A DNA stretch of 64,000 nt from Chaetoderma sp. LZ-2023a (GCA_034401795.1 CM067363.1:31763470-31827469), one strand, 5' to 3'. Positions 22,290 through 33,339 are shown, counted from the first letter of the stretch. The notes: generated by a model not told the origin, from the letters alone. Translations and numbers: made by a program.

Positions 22290-23915
22290 CACGAGGCCAG
22301 CAACAACACCTTGTTAAAACACAATTCGCTATAGAAACAGCAAGAAAAGGAAACCATGATGAAAACATCAGACGGCGAAGAAGTGACGGCACACCAAATG
22401 ATGTACCTATGACGGTACTGGATGAAAGCTGAAAGGATGCCCGATACCCGGAAAACTCAATCGTCAACACCAAGCAAACTATAAAACTTGGCATCAGGAA
22501 TGGTAGAGCTCTCTATCAATATGACAGTTTGGCTCAAGAAGAGCCACGTCGCCAGTCTATGTCTACTAGTATGCTACGCAATTATTTGTCGGGTGAATAA
22601 CTGCCTCATCAATGTCAGATTACAAAAGAACCTTGTTCAATTTTCAATTATCCTAGAATACCCACCAATAGAAACAGCAAAGGAGAAAGACAACCTTTAT
22701 CGCCAGCTTCAATACACTCTAGAAGACACAGCAAGCTATGTCATAAAACTTATGATCGGCCGCTCTATTGCACAATTTGATAATGACCGTAGAGGACACG
22801 ATTGGACCATACGGATCAGGAAAAACGCACCAACAATGGTGAATACCACATGACTTACAACACAGATGGTCTTATTGTTGGCAACACATTCACACATCAT
22901 TCACACATAAAGACATCCATAAGAAAACATGGCGATCACCAGATAGTAATACAATGAATAAAATCGTCTCTGTCTGCATTAACAGAATGTGGAGAACTTC
23001 TCTCCAAGCCGTTCGGTCCTGTAGAGCTGCAGATATATGCTTTGACAATTACCTCGTGGTTAGTAAACTGAAGCTCAAACTGAAGAAGATGGAATCAGCA
23101 AAAACACAACGGTCAATTGGAATTGAAAAGTTGAAGGACCAGACATAACAGATATTTTTCGCCTAACTCTGTCTACCAGGTTTAAGGTGTTGTAGAGACC
23201 TAGATACATAGAGGAACTTTGGAACAGCTTCAAAGAAAGCGCCAAGTGTTAAAGACATAGGTAAAACTGCTATAGGCTGGGGAAGAGTTACCAGAAATGA
23301 ATAATGGATTACCGATAATCATGAAAATTGATTAATGAGAAAAAGGCAGGAAAATCGGAAACTTGACCAGAAGAAAACTGACAAGGAACAAAGTGTAGAT
23401 GAAAATTGCATATACCTTGTTGGACAAGGCCATCAAAATAGCTGCAAAGAGCATGCACGAATATGGATTGAATCGAAATGCAAAGAGGCACAAGATCTGT
23501 CAAGCTGAAATGATTGCAAGACATTATATAAGATTGTATTGTGTGGAATCTGACAGGAACAAAATCAAATGCCTCAAGAACGAAGATGGCAAGACGCTGT
23601 TAACAGCTGTGGAACAAGAGACCAGATGGGTAGACCAATTTAAGGAAATGATTAACCAACCCAACCCAGATTCTACGTTCAAGTTTACAGCAGAAAACAT
23701 ACCCCAACCACTGAATGCCAACATTGAAGGGATAAACTCAACAGATATCGGAAGAGTCATATAGTGTCTGAAGAACAACAAGGCACCTGCGATGGACGAG
23801 ATGTTAGCAGGCCTTTTAAGGCATGGCAAAGCCAGTTATCTCAGAAAATTTACACAACTGTACAACAGAATTACCAGATTAGGGGAGACACGGGGTACTG
23901 GAGGATTCCAATTTC
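22290..23915 (+). pseudogene. LINE endonuclease/RT 5' half, inverted
   Basis: On the + strand it reads as the 5' UTR and first part of the same kind of LINE. The endonuclease start is IRNGRALYQYDSL (about 22494). The end of the endonuclease is the NYLVVSKLKLKLKK-like motif (about 23047-23088). The linker has TRWVDQFKEMINQPNP, followed by CLKNNKAPAMDEMLAGLL, the first RT block (to about 23880). Several stops and frame changes make it dead. Its last block lies only a few dozen residues before the first block of the - strand fragment in a standard ORF2, so the two are complementary parts of one element. Confidence 0.75.
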
Positions 23916-23919
23916 TCAT

Positions 23920-24109
23920 TCAATCATTTGACGTCATAATCACCTCCGTGAGGTTTACGATGACGTCATAATCAATGACGTCATGAATGGCGAAGCTATG
24001 TTCGTCACGAACGCATACTTGATGATGGGATAAGTGTTGTTTTACGAATTGTATGCCTTTACTATATAATAAACATGTTGTTGAACATTTTGAAACTAAT
24101 CTGGCTGGG

Positions 24110-24155
<46 letters not shown>

Positions 24156-24445
24156 ATAGGCAGTATCATCACCCAGTCAAATTAGTTTCGAAATATTCAA
24201 CATCATGTTTATTATATAGTAAAGACATACAACAGCTTACTTGTATAGTTTTTCTTTAAATTGAGATTCAGAGACTGTAGGGATGGATCGGTCGATCCCA
24301 ACACGGGCGAAGCTTGGGTTGAGCTTAGTAAGAGATGGGCGGGGAATGGCTAAAACTGGATTTCTCCATTGTCAAACTGCCACAGGAGGGACACCTCAGC
24401 AATTGTGGAAGCTGGAGAGGCATAACTTTGGTCACGTTAGTTTCA
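23920..24445 (-). mobile_element. family B MITE with CTG expansion
   Basis: A full-length reverse copy of about 450 bp. Three TGACGTCA sites at 23930, 23962 and 23978 lie in its second arm. In the palindrome the usual GCTGTTGCTG has become about 15 CTG triplets (24111-24156). The GC-box arm reads AGAGATGGGCGGGGAATGGC near 24330-24350. A separate core fragment follows at 24404-24445. Confidence 0.8.
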
Positions 24446-24544
24446 AAATATTCAACAACTTATCTACACATAGAGTTACCCTCAAATTTGGATTCTGTGA
24501 ATTTGGATTCAGATTAATTGATTCAAACACCCACAAAAGGTGGA

Positions 24545-24757
24545 TGGAGCTTAGTTAGAAATGGGCGGGGCATAGGGAGAAATGGGCGCGGCATAGCTAG
24601 AAATGGGCGGTGCATCGCTAGAAATGGGTGGAGCAGAGCTAGAAATGGGCCGGGCATGGTTAGAAATTGGCGGTGCATAGCTAGAAATGGGCAGTGCATA
24701 GCTAGAAATGGGCGGTGCATAGCTAGAAATGGGCTGGGTATGGTTAGAAATGGATCC
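24545..24757 (-). repeat. 21-bp tandem array derived from family B arm
   Basis: About ten copies of GAAATGGGCGGTGCATAGCT A (21 bp) with point differences. The unit is the family B GC-box arm (reverse) amplified head to tail. Because 21 is divisible by three, open frames run through it on both strands; they are not genes. Confidence 0.9.
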
Positions 24758-24814
24758 CTATATTCCAACTTGTAGCTACGAACTACTAAATAAATACATC
24801 AGTTTTGTTTAAAT

Positions 24815-25150
24815 TGAGGAATCCAGTTTATCGATCAATCATATGACGTCGTCATAATCACCTACGTCATATGTAGGTCAACGTCATAATGAATTACGTC
24901 ATGAATGATGCGTTTTAGTTCGTCTTAAACACTTAATAGTCCGTCAAGCTGTACGAATTGTATATCTTTATTATTTAATAAACATTCTGTAAAATATTAT
25001 GAAACTAATTTGACAGTCAAATTGATTTCAAAATATTCAACACCTTACCTGTAAAGTTTTCTTGAAATTGAGATTCAGAGAGTGTATGGATCGATGGACC
25101 CCAACGCTTAGCTAGTGATGGGCGGGACATAGCTAAAACTGGATTCACCC
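24815..25150 (-). mobile_element. family B MITE, palindrome collapsed
   Basis: ATATGACGTCGTCATAATC, GTAGGTCAACGTCATAATG, TTATTTAATAAACATTCTG, then a core reduced to GAAACTAATTTGACAGTCAA, followed by the GC-box arm to GGATTCACC. Confidence 0.75.
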
Positions 25151-25159
25151 ATAAAGTTG

Positions 25160-26520
25160 TAATACTGTACGCAGCGAAACATCATTCTTTAAATAACAAT
25201 AAATCGCAACAATGTGTGGGCATAACACAACACTGTGAACGAGAGTATAATCTGGTAAGGGTATCACGTGGTACAAATTCGTATCAGGTGCCACAAATTC
25301 TACGCGATTACTGCTGTTTCAAGCCATAGTAAGTGTGCGCATGCGTCCATAGGTAAAGCAACCACGTGGCACTTCCGATCGGAGTACCCCGATAACGAAA
25401 CCGATCATTGGTGTACTAATGGTTTTTCAAGTCCACACTGTCCACATACCTTACGAGGAGCTACCTATACGATAACATACCACATCAACACCTTAAACAG
25501 ATTAAACAGCATATCTGTGTGGTTGCTTTGAACTTGAGATACTCTGATTTCGAGTTCCGATTGTAAATCCATAAACGGTTTAAAACAAGGTAACTAGTTT
25601 GTCGGAGATATGTGTTGAGGTATTATACTCGTGACAGATGGATGTCGTTAATAACATCATCATAATTTCTAATATCTAATATTATACTCAGATCTTGAGG
25701 ATGTGATTCTAGCCTTGTTATCAGTGCTGATTATTCAATGGACCATTCTTGTTTACCCATACATCATATCGTTCCCTTCTTGGCGAGGTGGCGAATAAGC
25801 CTTTTTCCCTTTTTGAGTTATATGTAACAAATAGATATGAAAGCATAATTCTTATCTCCAGTGTAAATGACAAATCTGTAAGCATTACCAAGTTGGCGAT
25901 ATATAGGAAAAATGAATTAAGTGACGAAATGGCATGGTTGTGAGAATTGTATTTTTGACGAAGTGTCGAATCCACATTCGTCATTTCGTGAAATATGTAT
26001 CTGGTCTAGCTCACCGGACTTTTATCTCCACAAACTGACGAATAAATTAGGATTGTTTAATAATGACTGTAGGCCATGAAGTCTAATAATGGACTCCGCA
26101 ATAACGCTACTGGCGGGTCGTACAGAAAATGTGTGGCTGTGAGACGAGATGCCGGGGCTTGGACATGGGTGCGTCCGGGTGCGACTGGCCAACAAAAATA
26201 TTTTTGATCTAATATAATGGGTTATTCCCAAGTCCAACATAGTTTGGGGCCCTATCTATGTTATGGAACAGTAATGTATCCATAATTTTCAGGCTGGTTG
26301 GCTGGATAAAGTTGGGTGGGGGAGGGGAGCGGAGGGGTGGGTTGTGTGGTCATGTTTGGGGTGGTGGATCAAGAAAGCAATATATCTATTGGGGCAGAAT
26401 TTAGGGTCATTTCCAAAGGTGGGTGTCCTGTTGGCCAGCGCACCCATTCCTCTAGCACCATACGCATGCATTAGCATTCTGCTTTATTGAAACTTTACAT
26501 TTTGATGGTCTGTAAGACAC
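25160..26520. other. non-coding, nothing recognised
   Basis: No gene or known repeat. A G-rich tract lies at 26310-26370. Short open frames have no family resemblance. Confidence 0.4.
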
Positions 26521-26528
26521 TTCTCCTT

Positions 26529-26637
26529 CTTCTTTGCCTTCATCATCATCATCATCATAATCATCATCATCATCATCATCATTCTCCTCCTTCTCATCCT
26601 TCTCATCCTTCTCCTCCTTCTTCTTCTTCTTCTTCTA
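26529..26637. repeat. (CAT)n and (CTT)n tract forming a 3' splice-site-like signal
   Basis: CAT repeats pass into TCCTTCTCC and CTT repeats that end in CTTCTTCTTCTTCTAG at 26637, immediately before the Tudor-like open frame. A microsatellite thus supplies what looks like a strong polypyrimidine tract and AG. Confidence 0.7.
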
Positions 26638-27480
26638 GACAATGGAGTCAGTGGAGCGATTCAACAGACTTGTGAGATGGGGTGGCGATACTGGCGACAG
26701 TGTGGTGTCTTCGGATGAATTGGTGTGTCTTTCAAAGTTTCGCCAAGGATCAAGGATCAGAATGTGGTGGGAACCAGAGAAAACGTACCATGATGGTGTA
26801 GTGATTGACCTAGAACGGGAAGATTCTGACAGCAATGATGATATCATTCCTCTAGCCAAGCTTGCTCAAGTTGTGTAAACCTATTCTGATGATGAAAATC
26901 TATACACACATTTGCACATTAAGACAATGGATGGAGAAGACCTTACGAATCAAAATAGCGATTTAGCCAGAGATGTTGTTGCCAGGGACAAAGTGAACCA
27001 GGATGAAGATGAGACATCAGTTGAACCTAGTAACATGAGTGACTCAGATATAAACCAAATGGAGTCGGTGGAGCGATTCGATGTGCTTGTGAGATGGGAT
27101 GGCGATACTGGTGACAATGTGGTGTCTTCGGATGAATTGGTGTACCTTTCAAAGTTTTGCCAAGGAGCAAGGGTCAGAATGTTGTGGGAACCAGAGAAAA
27201 CGTGGTATGATGATGTGGCGATTGACTTAGAACGAGAGTCAGAGACAGGTAGCAGTGATTATACTGTTCCTCAAGCCAAATGTGCTTAAATGGTGGAAAC
27301 TGAGTCTGATGATGAACATTTAGACACACCTTTAGATATGCAGATGATGGATGGAAAACTTTGAATCGAACTAGCGATTCTGCCAGAGACATTGTTGCCA
27401 GTGACAAAGTGAACGAGCAGGACGATGAGGAATCAATTGAAACTAGTAGCATGTATGACTCTGATATAAACCCAAAACTT
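26638..27480 (+). pseudogene. tandemly duplicated Tudor-like domain, transposon-associated
   Basis: Two in-frame copies start with MESVERF, at 26642 and 27059, exactly 417 bp (139 codons) apart. Each has a domain of about 60 residues: LVRWxGDTGDxVVSSDELV, LSKFxQGxRxRMxWEPEKT and a (W/H)YDDGV-like end, resembling a Tudor/chromo-type beta-barrel for histone or methyl-ligand binding (tentative). A Ser/Asp/Glu-rich linker follows. TAA stops at 26876-26878 and 27287-27289 end each repeat, so no single long protein can be made without splicing or readthrough. Remnants of a third, deleted unit occur at 27520-27620 (GATAGCAGTGATGATGATAA). It lies just upstream, same strand, of a broken transposase-like gene and may be its N-terminal part. 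Confidence 0.5.
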
Positions 27481-27959
27481 ATGATTCTGACATAGATCCA
27501 AAGTCAGTACATGCCACGGGTCACAGAATCAGATAGCAGTGATGATGATAATATACCACTTTCCAAATGTACCAATCAAGCAACCTACTCTGATGATAAT
27601 AATCTATCACCTAGAAATGCATGCCAGTGATGAGGTAGATAAAACTATTAACAGTGCTAGGGTTGAACATGTTAGCTTAGACAATCTTCTAATTAACTTA
27701 ACAGAAGAAAGCGCTAGCGCAAGTGAATATTGTTTTGATGCTGCACAGACATCCCAATGTCGCTACCTCATCTGAAAATTTGCCATTCATTCGCGAGCAG
27801 GACGATTCAGATGATGTACTATCTGTGGATTTAGACATTACTGTTGAGTCCGTCTAAACACAGTAGGAGTATCGGAACGACAAGTACAGACCACTGTGTG
27901 AAAGAGAAGCAACGAACAACCGGGTGTATTAAAGGGTGAGATGCGAGGCAGGTGTCAGA

Positions 27960-29065
27960 GTAAAAACAAAGAAAGAGATGATTTATTGACAGACCAAGTC
28001 CGCAATAATATCAACAAATTCCACAAATGAAGTCTCACTATTGTCGGTTCGAGACTGCTTTTCAGTACCTCTCTTCAGATCTGACAATTGCAAACATGTA
28101 TCAGCTATACAAACATGAACATGATGGTATAGACCATGCAAGTTTCCGCAAATACTATTCAGTTTTCACTACAATCGAAGCTCAAATTCCATGTACCAAA
28201 GAAGTATCTTTGTGGTCTCTGTAATGCATTCCGATCGGGACTAGATGAGGACAAGACTCGCTTGCAAGATGATTATTCTGCACACATTAAGGAAAAGGAG
28301 AAGGATAGGGAAATGCCTGCCATCATCAAAGCGTAGTGGGATCTTTTATAAGAGGAGACTCTCAAACCACAATTTCAGCATTTTTTATATTGACAATAGA
28401 CGCGGCTACCGTTATTTATCGCGTGAAGGGTTAGTTGCTCGAGGCGCTAATGAAATACCAACGAATGTGTACAGCTTCCTCAGAGATTTTGATGAGCAAG
28501 GAACAGAAGAGGTTGCATTATTTGCTGATGAATGCGCAGGACAAAATAAACTTTCTATTATTCCAGCAATGTCCATATGCTTTCTGAAAGAGTCCAGATC
28601 AGTACAATCCATGACCCTGCACTTTTTTAGACAAACCATGGCGAGAATCAACCCAAGCCATACAGTATCAACAAAGCCAAAACTTCTGATATCTTAGACT
28701 GGAAAGTATATTCTCTGAAACTCGGGATTCTGAGAAGGCGACAGTCTTTAGAGGGGGGAGCCAATGACTGGGAGAAAGTTATGCAAATTCAGATTCTCAA
28801 GCAAGAGGGTCAGAAACTCTTCTTCAAACTGTCTCATTTGTCACCAACGTTCGCAACACTGCCACTTGGAGAAAATAGACGAGGTGAATCTTTGACCATC
28901 CCTAAACCGACGTGTGTAGAGGAAGCATCGAAACTCGCAAGTGGAAAGTACCCGGATATCATGAGCCTTTATACAGGAACAACGCCAGTTATCAGTCACC
29001 CTGATTCACATCAAATTCTACTCCGATCTCCCTCACTAAAGATGAACAGTGTCAGCGTAGACTAA
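27960..29065 (+). pseudogene. broken transposase-like gene (DxCxGQN family)
   Basis: Three frames together match an uncharacterised, widely multiplied invertebrate protein family that I take to be a transposase. LTDQVRNNINKFHK and SHYCRFETAFQYLSSDLTIA with MYQLYKHEH (28027 frame) come first. Then the frame from 28136 gives LKFHVPKKYLCGLC and HIKEKEKDREM. Then the frame from 28245 gives FYKRRLSNHNF, GYRYL, RGANEIP and the key FADECAGQNK, where the Asp and GQN are conserved in the family. After 28697 there is a C-terminal piece (28781-29065). Two frameshifts, a deletion and no intron signals indicate a dead copy. Function as a DDE-type nuclease is inference. Confidence 0.6.
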
Positions 29066-29119
29066 CTCACACGTTAATTATAGCTTGTTTGAGCTAACTT
29101 CACAACTGCAATTTGATTG

Positions 29120-29175
29120 TGTGCATGGCTAGAGATGGGTGGGGCATAGCTAAAACTGGAACGGTCCATTGATAC
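29120..29175 (-). repeat. family B GC-box arm, reverse
   Basis: CATGGCTAGAGATGGGTGGG and CTAAAACTGGAACGGTCCATT; ends with the outer GGTCCATT end of the family. Confidence 0.65.
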
Positions 29176-29493
29176 GGCGGAGGCGTGAAGATAACTGTCA
29201 ATAAATCATGGCGGGGTCTGCGGAAACAGAAGCAATGCGTTGTGATAGAGTTGGTGTGATATAGATTTTAAGCAAAATAAATATATTGTCCACTCGTATG
29301 GATAAAGTACGTGAGTGTGAGTGTGCAATGTCATTGACTTTTGAACATCCATTAAAACACAGCTGCTGGGATTTAGCACATTGCAACCTGTCTATATGAC
29401 GGGCACTCAATGGTTCGCGTAAAGTAGTCAATAAAACAGCCGGTCTTGAATTACAAAACAGCTTTTGCGTCCAGAAGTCGGTATAGCTGTTAA

Positions 29494-29825
29494 GCCTGTG
29501 ATAGGCGATCCTACATGTCCGATTATACATGTAGTATCCTACATTTGTATGTCATACATGTTCATCATGCACGATCATACTGCATCGGACATTGTCGGAT
29601 GATTTTAACAACCAGTGATACCAACAAAACCACGTGACAAAATTCCGGAATGCGATTGGCTGTTTCATCATACAGGATTTACGATGTCGGGCGGACGTTG
29701 AGCATTGTCCGACTTTTTGCGTATATGATTATGCATGTCGGAAGCTATGATATACGATTGGACATCGTCTGACTTTTTAGAATCATACATGTATAATCGA
29801 ACATGTATGATCGTCTATCACGGGC
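29494..29825. mobile_element. MITE with ~45-bp TIRs
   Basis: Left GCCTGTGATAGGCGATC and ACATGTCCGATTATACATG, right CATGTATAATCGAACATG and GATCGTCTATCACGGGC, are inverted copies. The 332-bp body repeats GACATTGTCGGATG-like blocks in both orientations. No open frame of note. Confidence 0.75.
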
Positions 29826-29829
29826 TTTG

Positions 29830-30420
29830 GAACGTGGATCCTCCGACACCGTGTCTTACAGAACAGCCATAGTTTAGTCCCAAATCAGATGGTCCTTAGA
29901 GACAGAATTGTCAGTAGGCCTATTATCTTGAAGCTGGTATTATAATCGTCTCTTCTCGCACATTGTTCTGTGTAATTCCATTGGTAAAAATGGGAATAAC
30001 TGGCCAATGGAATTTCTAGACATGGCTATCGGTAACAGTATAGCTAATTATGATGATTACTGTACGCATCAACATTGTTATCGTCAGATGAAACCGGGAA
30101 CTTATTTCCATAAATATACGCCATTGATTTATCGGGTAGCGAGACGGTAAACTGTTCATGTTTAGCCTATGCAACTGAATCACTATTGTGATGTGGCGTT
30201 ACACGTGGAATCGTGCAGAAACAGACGATATGTCAATTAGCATAGCAACTGAACGTTCATATATATTTACCAGTTCAGTACAGTTTCATCTTGGAAAACT
30301 AAATTCCATGTGTTTCATAGGATGTTCTGACTGATAAACTCACGCTATGTATATAGTGCGATCATCTTATACATGTGTCTCCAACATTGACGATGAATGA
30401 ATAAATAATGGAGGAATCTA
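29830..30420. other. non-coding, nothing recognised
   Basis: No gene, RNA or repeat could be supported. Confidence 0.4.
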
Positions 30421-30421
30421 G

Positions 30422-30806
30422 TTTTTAACTATGTCCCGCACATCTTTCGCTAAGCTCCACCAACACTTCGCCTGTGTTGAGATCGATCAATCCCTGAACT
30501 CTGTGACTATCAATTTCCAGAAAAATATACACACAGCCTGTTGAATACTTTGAAACTAATTTGAATGGGTGCTCTTGCTGCCTATGCCAGCAACAGCGTT
30601 CAGTCAAATTAGTTTCAAAACATTTAACAGCACGTTTATTAAATACGAAAACCATACAATTCGTACAACAACGCTTAGTCCGTAATCAACTAATGGTTCG
30701 TGACGAACCTAGCCACGTCATTCATGACGCCATTGATTATGACGTCATCCTGCCGGTCACGTAGTTGCTTATGACGTTATATGATTGATGTATAACCTGG
30801 AAAAGT
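30422..30806 (+). mobile_element. family B MITE, near full length
   Basis: AGTTTTTAACTATGTCCCGC, GAGATCGATCAATCCCTG, palindrome at 30538-30630 (loop TATGCC), then TACAATTCGTACAACAACGC and two CRE-type sites (TATGACGTCATCC near 30738; TATGACGTTATATG near 30769), ending CTGGAAAAGTCCATTGG. Confidence 0.85.
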
Positions 30807-30809
30807 CCA

Positions 30810-31223
30810 TTGGTAGCTACTCTGGTGAACATTGAACATTCACTATAGCCTGTGATTTAATATTTAATCATTTTTCCTGGCTAAAAAGACTATTTGTCAA
30901 TATGAACACACGTGTAGTATTCAACGAAAGCGTTTCATTGGTTAGATAACGTGTAAGAAATATTCTCATGGGTTAGATAACGGGTAATAATCCAACATGA
31001 CCCCGTGACGCTGCAAATGCAATCTGACGGCTGACGGGCAATCGGTGGAAACATAGGTGATCGCCTTCACTCCCTGAAACCTATATGTCATTCGCGCGAC
31101 ATGTCCTTCGGCAGGGACATAAAGTCGTCGTCCGAGCAACCCTTCGGGGAAACACCTCAAAGATAGAGTCATGGCTCAGATACACGTTGGTGTGAGTGGC
31201 CATTAAAATCAACTGAACAACAA

Positions 31224-31257
<34 letters not shown>

Positions 31258-31600
31258 GCAAATGTTTGGTAGCGGCGGTGAAAATGTCAACACGACAGGA
31301 TACGTCATGTTGTTGATTTAGATTTTGCATTGTATATTCTACCTAGTTATGAAATACATTTGCACATTTTCGTGATAGACACAGAAATTTTAAAAAGTTG
31401 GATTAAAAGTAATTCCAAGCCTGAAATAACGATTTTTTTCTTTGCCATTATTTGTGTCAGCAATCTTAGCAAATGATCCGTCACAACGACGAACACGAAT
31501 AGGGCAAATTTTTGCATTCAAACGGATTTTAGGGATCGACTTTAATGGAAAAATATTCTAAATATCAGTTTATACGATAAATAAAATCTCAAACTCGGTT
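30810..31600. other. non-coding with (CAG)n
   Basis: About nine CAG triplets at 31226-31253. No gene recognised. CATTGGTTAGATAACGTG and CATGGGTTAGATAACGGG form a diverged direct repeat at 30935-30985. Confidence 0.4.
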
Positions 31601-31603
31601 CCA

Positions 31604-31712
31604 TTTAATATAATTATTATCAACCCCGTCGAAAATTATGAAATTGCACTTGTTAAGCGCGTGCAATGCAATAATTCTCGACTCGGTTGACAATAATGAT
31701 ATTAAATAGGAT
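31604..31712. repeat. foldback element, ~47-bp arms
   Basis: ATTTAATATAATTATTATCA with CCCGTCGAAAATTATG on the left pairs with CAATAATTCTCGACTCGG and CAATAATGATATTAAAT on the right; short spacer near TTGTTAAGCGC. Confidence 0.7.
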
Positions 31713-31779
31713 CTCCTTTCAGATCTTCTATGTATATAAGTGTATACTGAGAAAAGGGATTAACATCTAAGCAACCAGA

Positions 31780-32361
31780 CAACGTTGTCGATGTAGCCGA
31801 TTATGATTCTGAAATAGACTAGGCCATTCAGAACTTTATCGATCACGTATCCCTAGAGGATCTCGGAGTGTTAAATTGCACTATTCAATAGGGGTCTACG
31901 GATGTAGAAGAAGAAATGCCATCGGGATTCGAACCTTTGCTGGATACACTGAATTCTATTGATTTACCTGATTATGAAGACTCATATTTTACATCGCCGA
32001 CTCACCCAGCGATGTTGAAATTTAGCCTCAACCGGCTGCTAAACAGTATACCCCTGATACATTCCATCAAGATATAAATGAGTATGAATATCTGAGTTTT
32101 GACACCAAGAACATTCCCCATTCTACCAGAGACAATACTACGGCTATTTTCGCAAACTTATTGAATTTAGCGGTTCGTAGACCAGCAATTCTGGAATGCT
32201 ATGGCTGTCAACATGACAGACCATCTCAGCACGAACACCAGTGTATGAGTGTTGATTATTTCTTAAGCCCTATCAACAATGTAGAATTACATTACTTAAA
32301 CGCATTAGAATGTGTACCTAAAATCGACTTCTTTCATGCATTGTCTACCAATCCGAATTAA
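31780..32361 (+). pseudogene. unrecognised decayed ORF with Cys/His motif
   Basis: Codon-like sequence runs through several frames with stops at about 31818, 31890 and 32024. First comes an acidic stretch (DVEEEMPSGFEPLLDTLNS, near 31906-31960), then YTPDTFHQDINEYEYLSF and TRDNTTAIFANLLNLAVRRP. The last is CYGCQHDRPSQHEHQCM, a C-x2-C-x9-H-x2-C pattern that may bind zinc, and about 35 more residues to TAA at 32361. I do not recognise the family. It could be an accessory gene of a large DNA transposon or other mobile element, but nothing else in the window supports that. A foldback element precedes it. Confidence 0.45.
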
Positions 32362-32369
32362 TAATGGAA

Positions 32370-32935
32370 TGTATACAAGTTATACACAGCCTGTAAGACG
32401 GAGTGGCTAAAGATGTACTACACACTGTTTATAAGCTACGTGAATAATATAATTATAACCTAACATTATTGAATTCGTTGTTTTTTCCCAATCAAAATTC
32501 GCTCGCTCTTATTACAGCTATTGAAATGATATATATACTAATTGCGGTGGGGTCTGTATATATTTTCTGTGTCATAGGATTCATGGACTGACAATGATTT
32601 CAATTATAGAGTCATTGCTCGATTTAACAAAAAATGATTGAATCGTCCAAAGCTTAGCATATAAATTATTAGATTATAGGCTTATATTGCTTCAACGGGG
32701 AATGCTGTAATAAGAAACCTTGTTTCGTGTAAAGAAACTAGTTTTTCATGTTTTCTTTGTCTGCAGCTGTTACATCGATGTCTGGCACAGCTGGCTAATG
32801 ACCCATGGATACTGGATTAAATGGCTGAATGAACTGCTCATCTGAGATGTGTGCTGATAGCTATTCATAATCCTGTTCTGTGGGCGTGACGAGTGGCCTG
32901 CAGGTTTGAATTGTGCGTTCGTTAGTTGACTCGAT
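32370..32935. other. non-coding, nothing recognised
   Basis: AT-rich, no gene or repeat supported. Confidence 0.4.
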
Positions 32936-32938
32936 CAA

Positions 32939-33269
32939 ACATCTGTCTAACTCTAGGGAACCACGGTAAAATTATAATTCTGAGAGAGTGAGGGGTGTGG
33001 AGGTATGGGCGTGGTGAGTGGCCCCGGGGTTTGGGGGAGGGGATCGAAGTGGGGAATGGTGGGCCCTTAGCGAATAGAGAAACGTTGTTTAGATTGAGTC
33101 TTATATCTAAACAACGTTTCCCTATTCGCTAAGGGCCCACCATTCCCCACTTCGATCTCCCCCCACCCCCCACCCCCAAACGCCGGGGCCACTCACCACG
33201 CCCATACCTCCACACCCCTCACTCTCAGAATTATAATTTTACCATGGTTTCCTAGAGTTAGACAGATGT
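32939..33269. repeat. near-perfect inverted repeat, ~160-bp arms, 10-bp loop
   Basis: The left arm 32939-33094 and right arm 33105-33269 are inverted copies, from ACATCTGTCTAAC to GTTAGACAGATGT. The arms differ only at a few bases and in the length of a G/C run (near 33035 and 33160-33180). A transcript from either strand would fold into one long hairpin. There is no open frame and no link to families A or B. Confidence 0.9.
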
Positions 33270-33339
33270 CTTTCGGATGTGCATACAGTATTGCTCAGAG
33301 ATAACTTTAAATGTTTCTAAAACAAAACTTACTGAACAT

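Noticed and set aside
24518..24775. 85-codon repeat protein on + and 81-codon on -
   Set aside because: A 21-bp array keeps every frame open; units derive from a non-coding MITE arm.
31915..31940. GGGATTCGAACC resembling a tRNA T-arm
   Set aside because: No D-arm, anticodon arm or acceptor stem pairing nearby.
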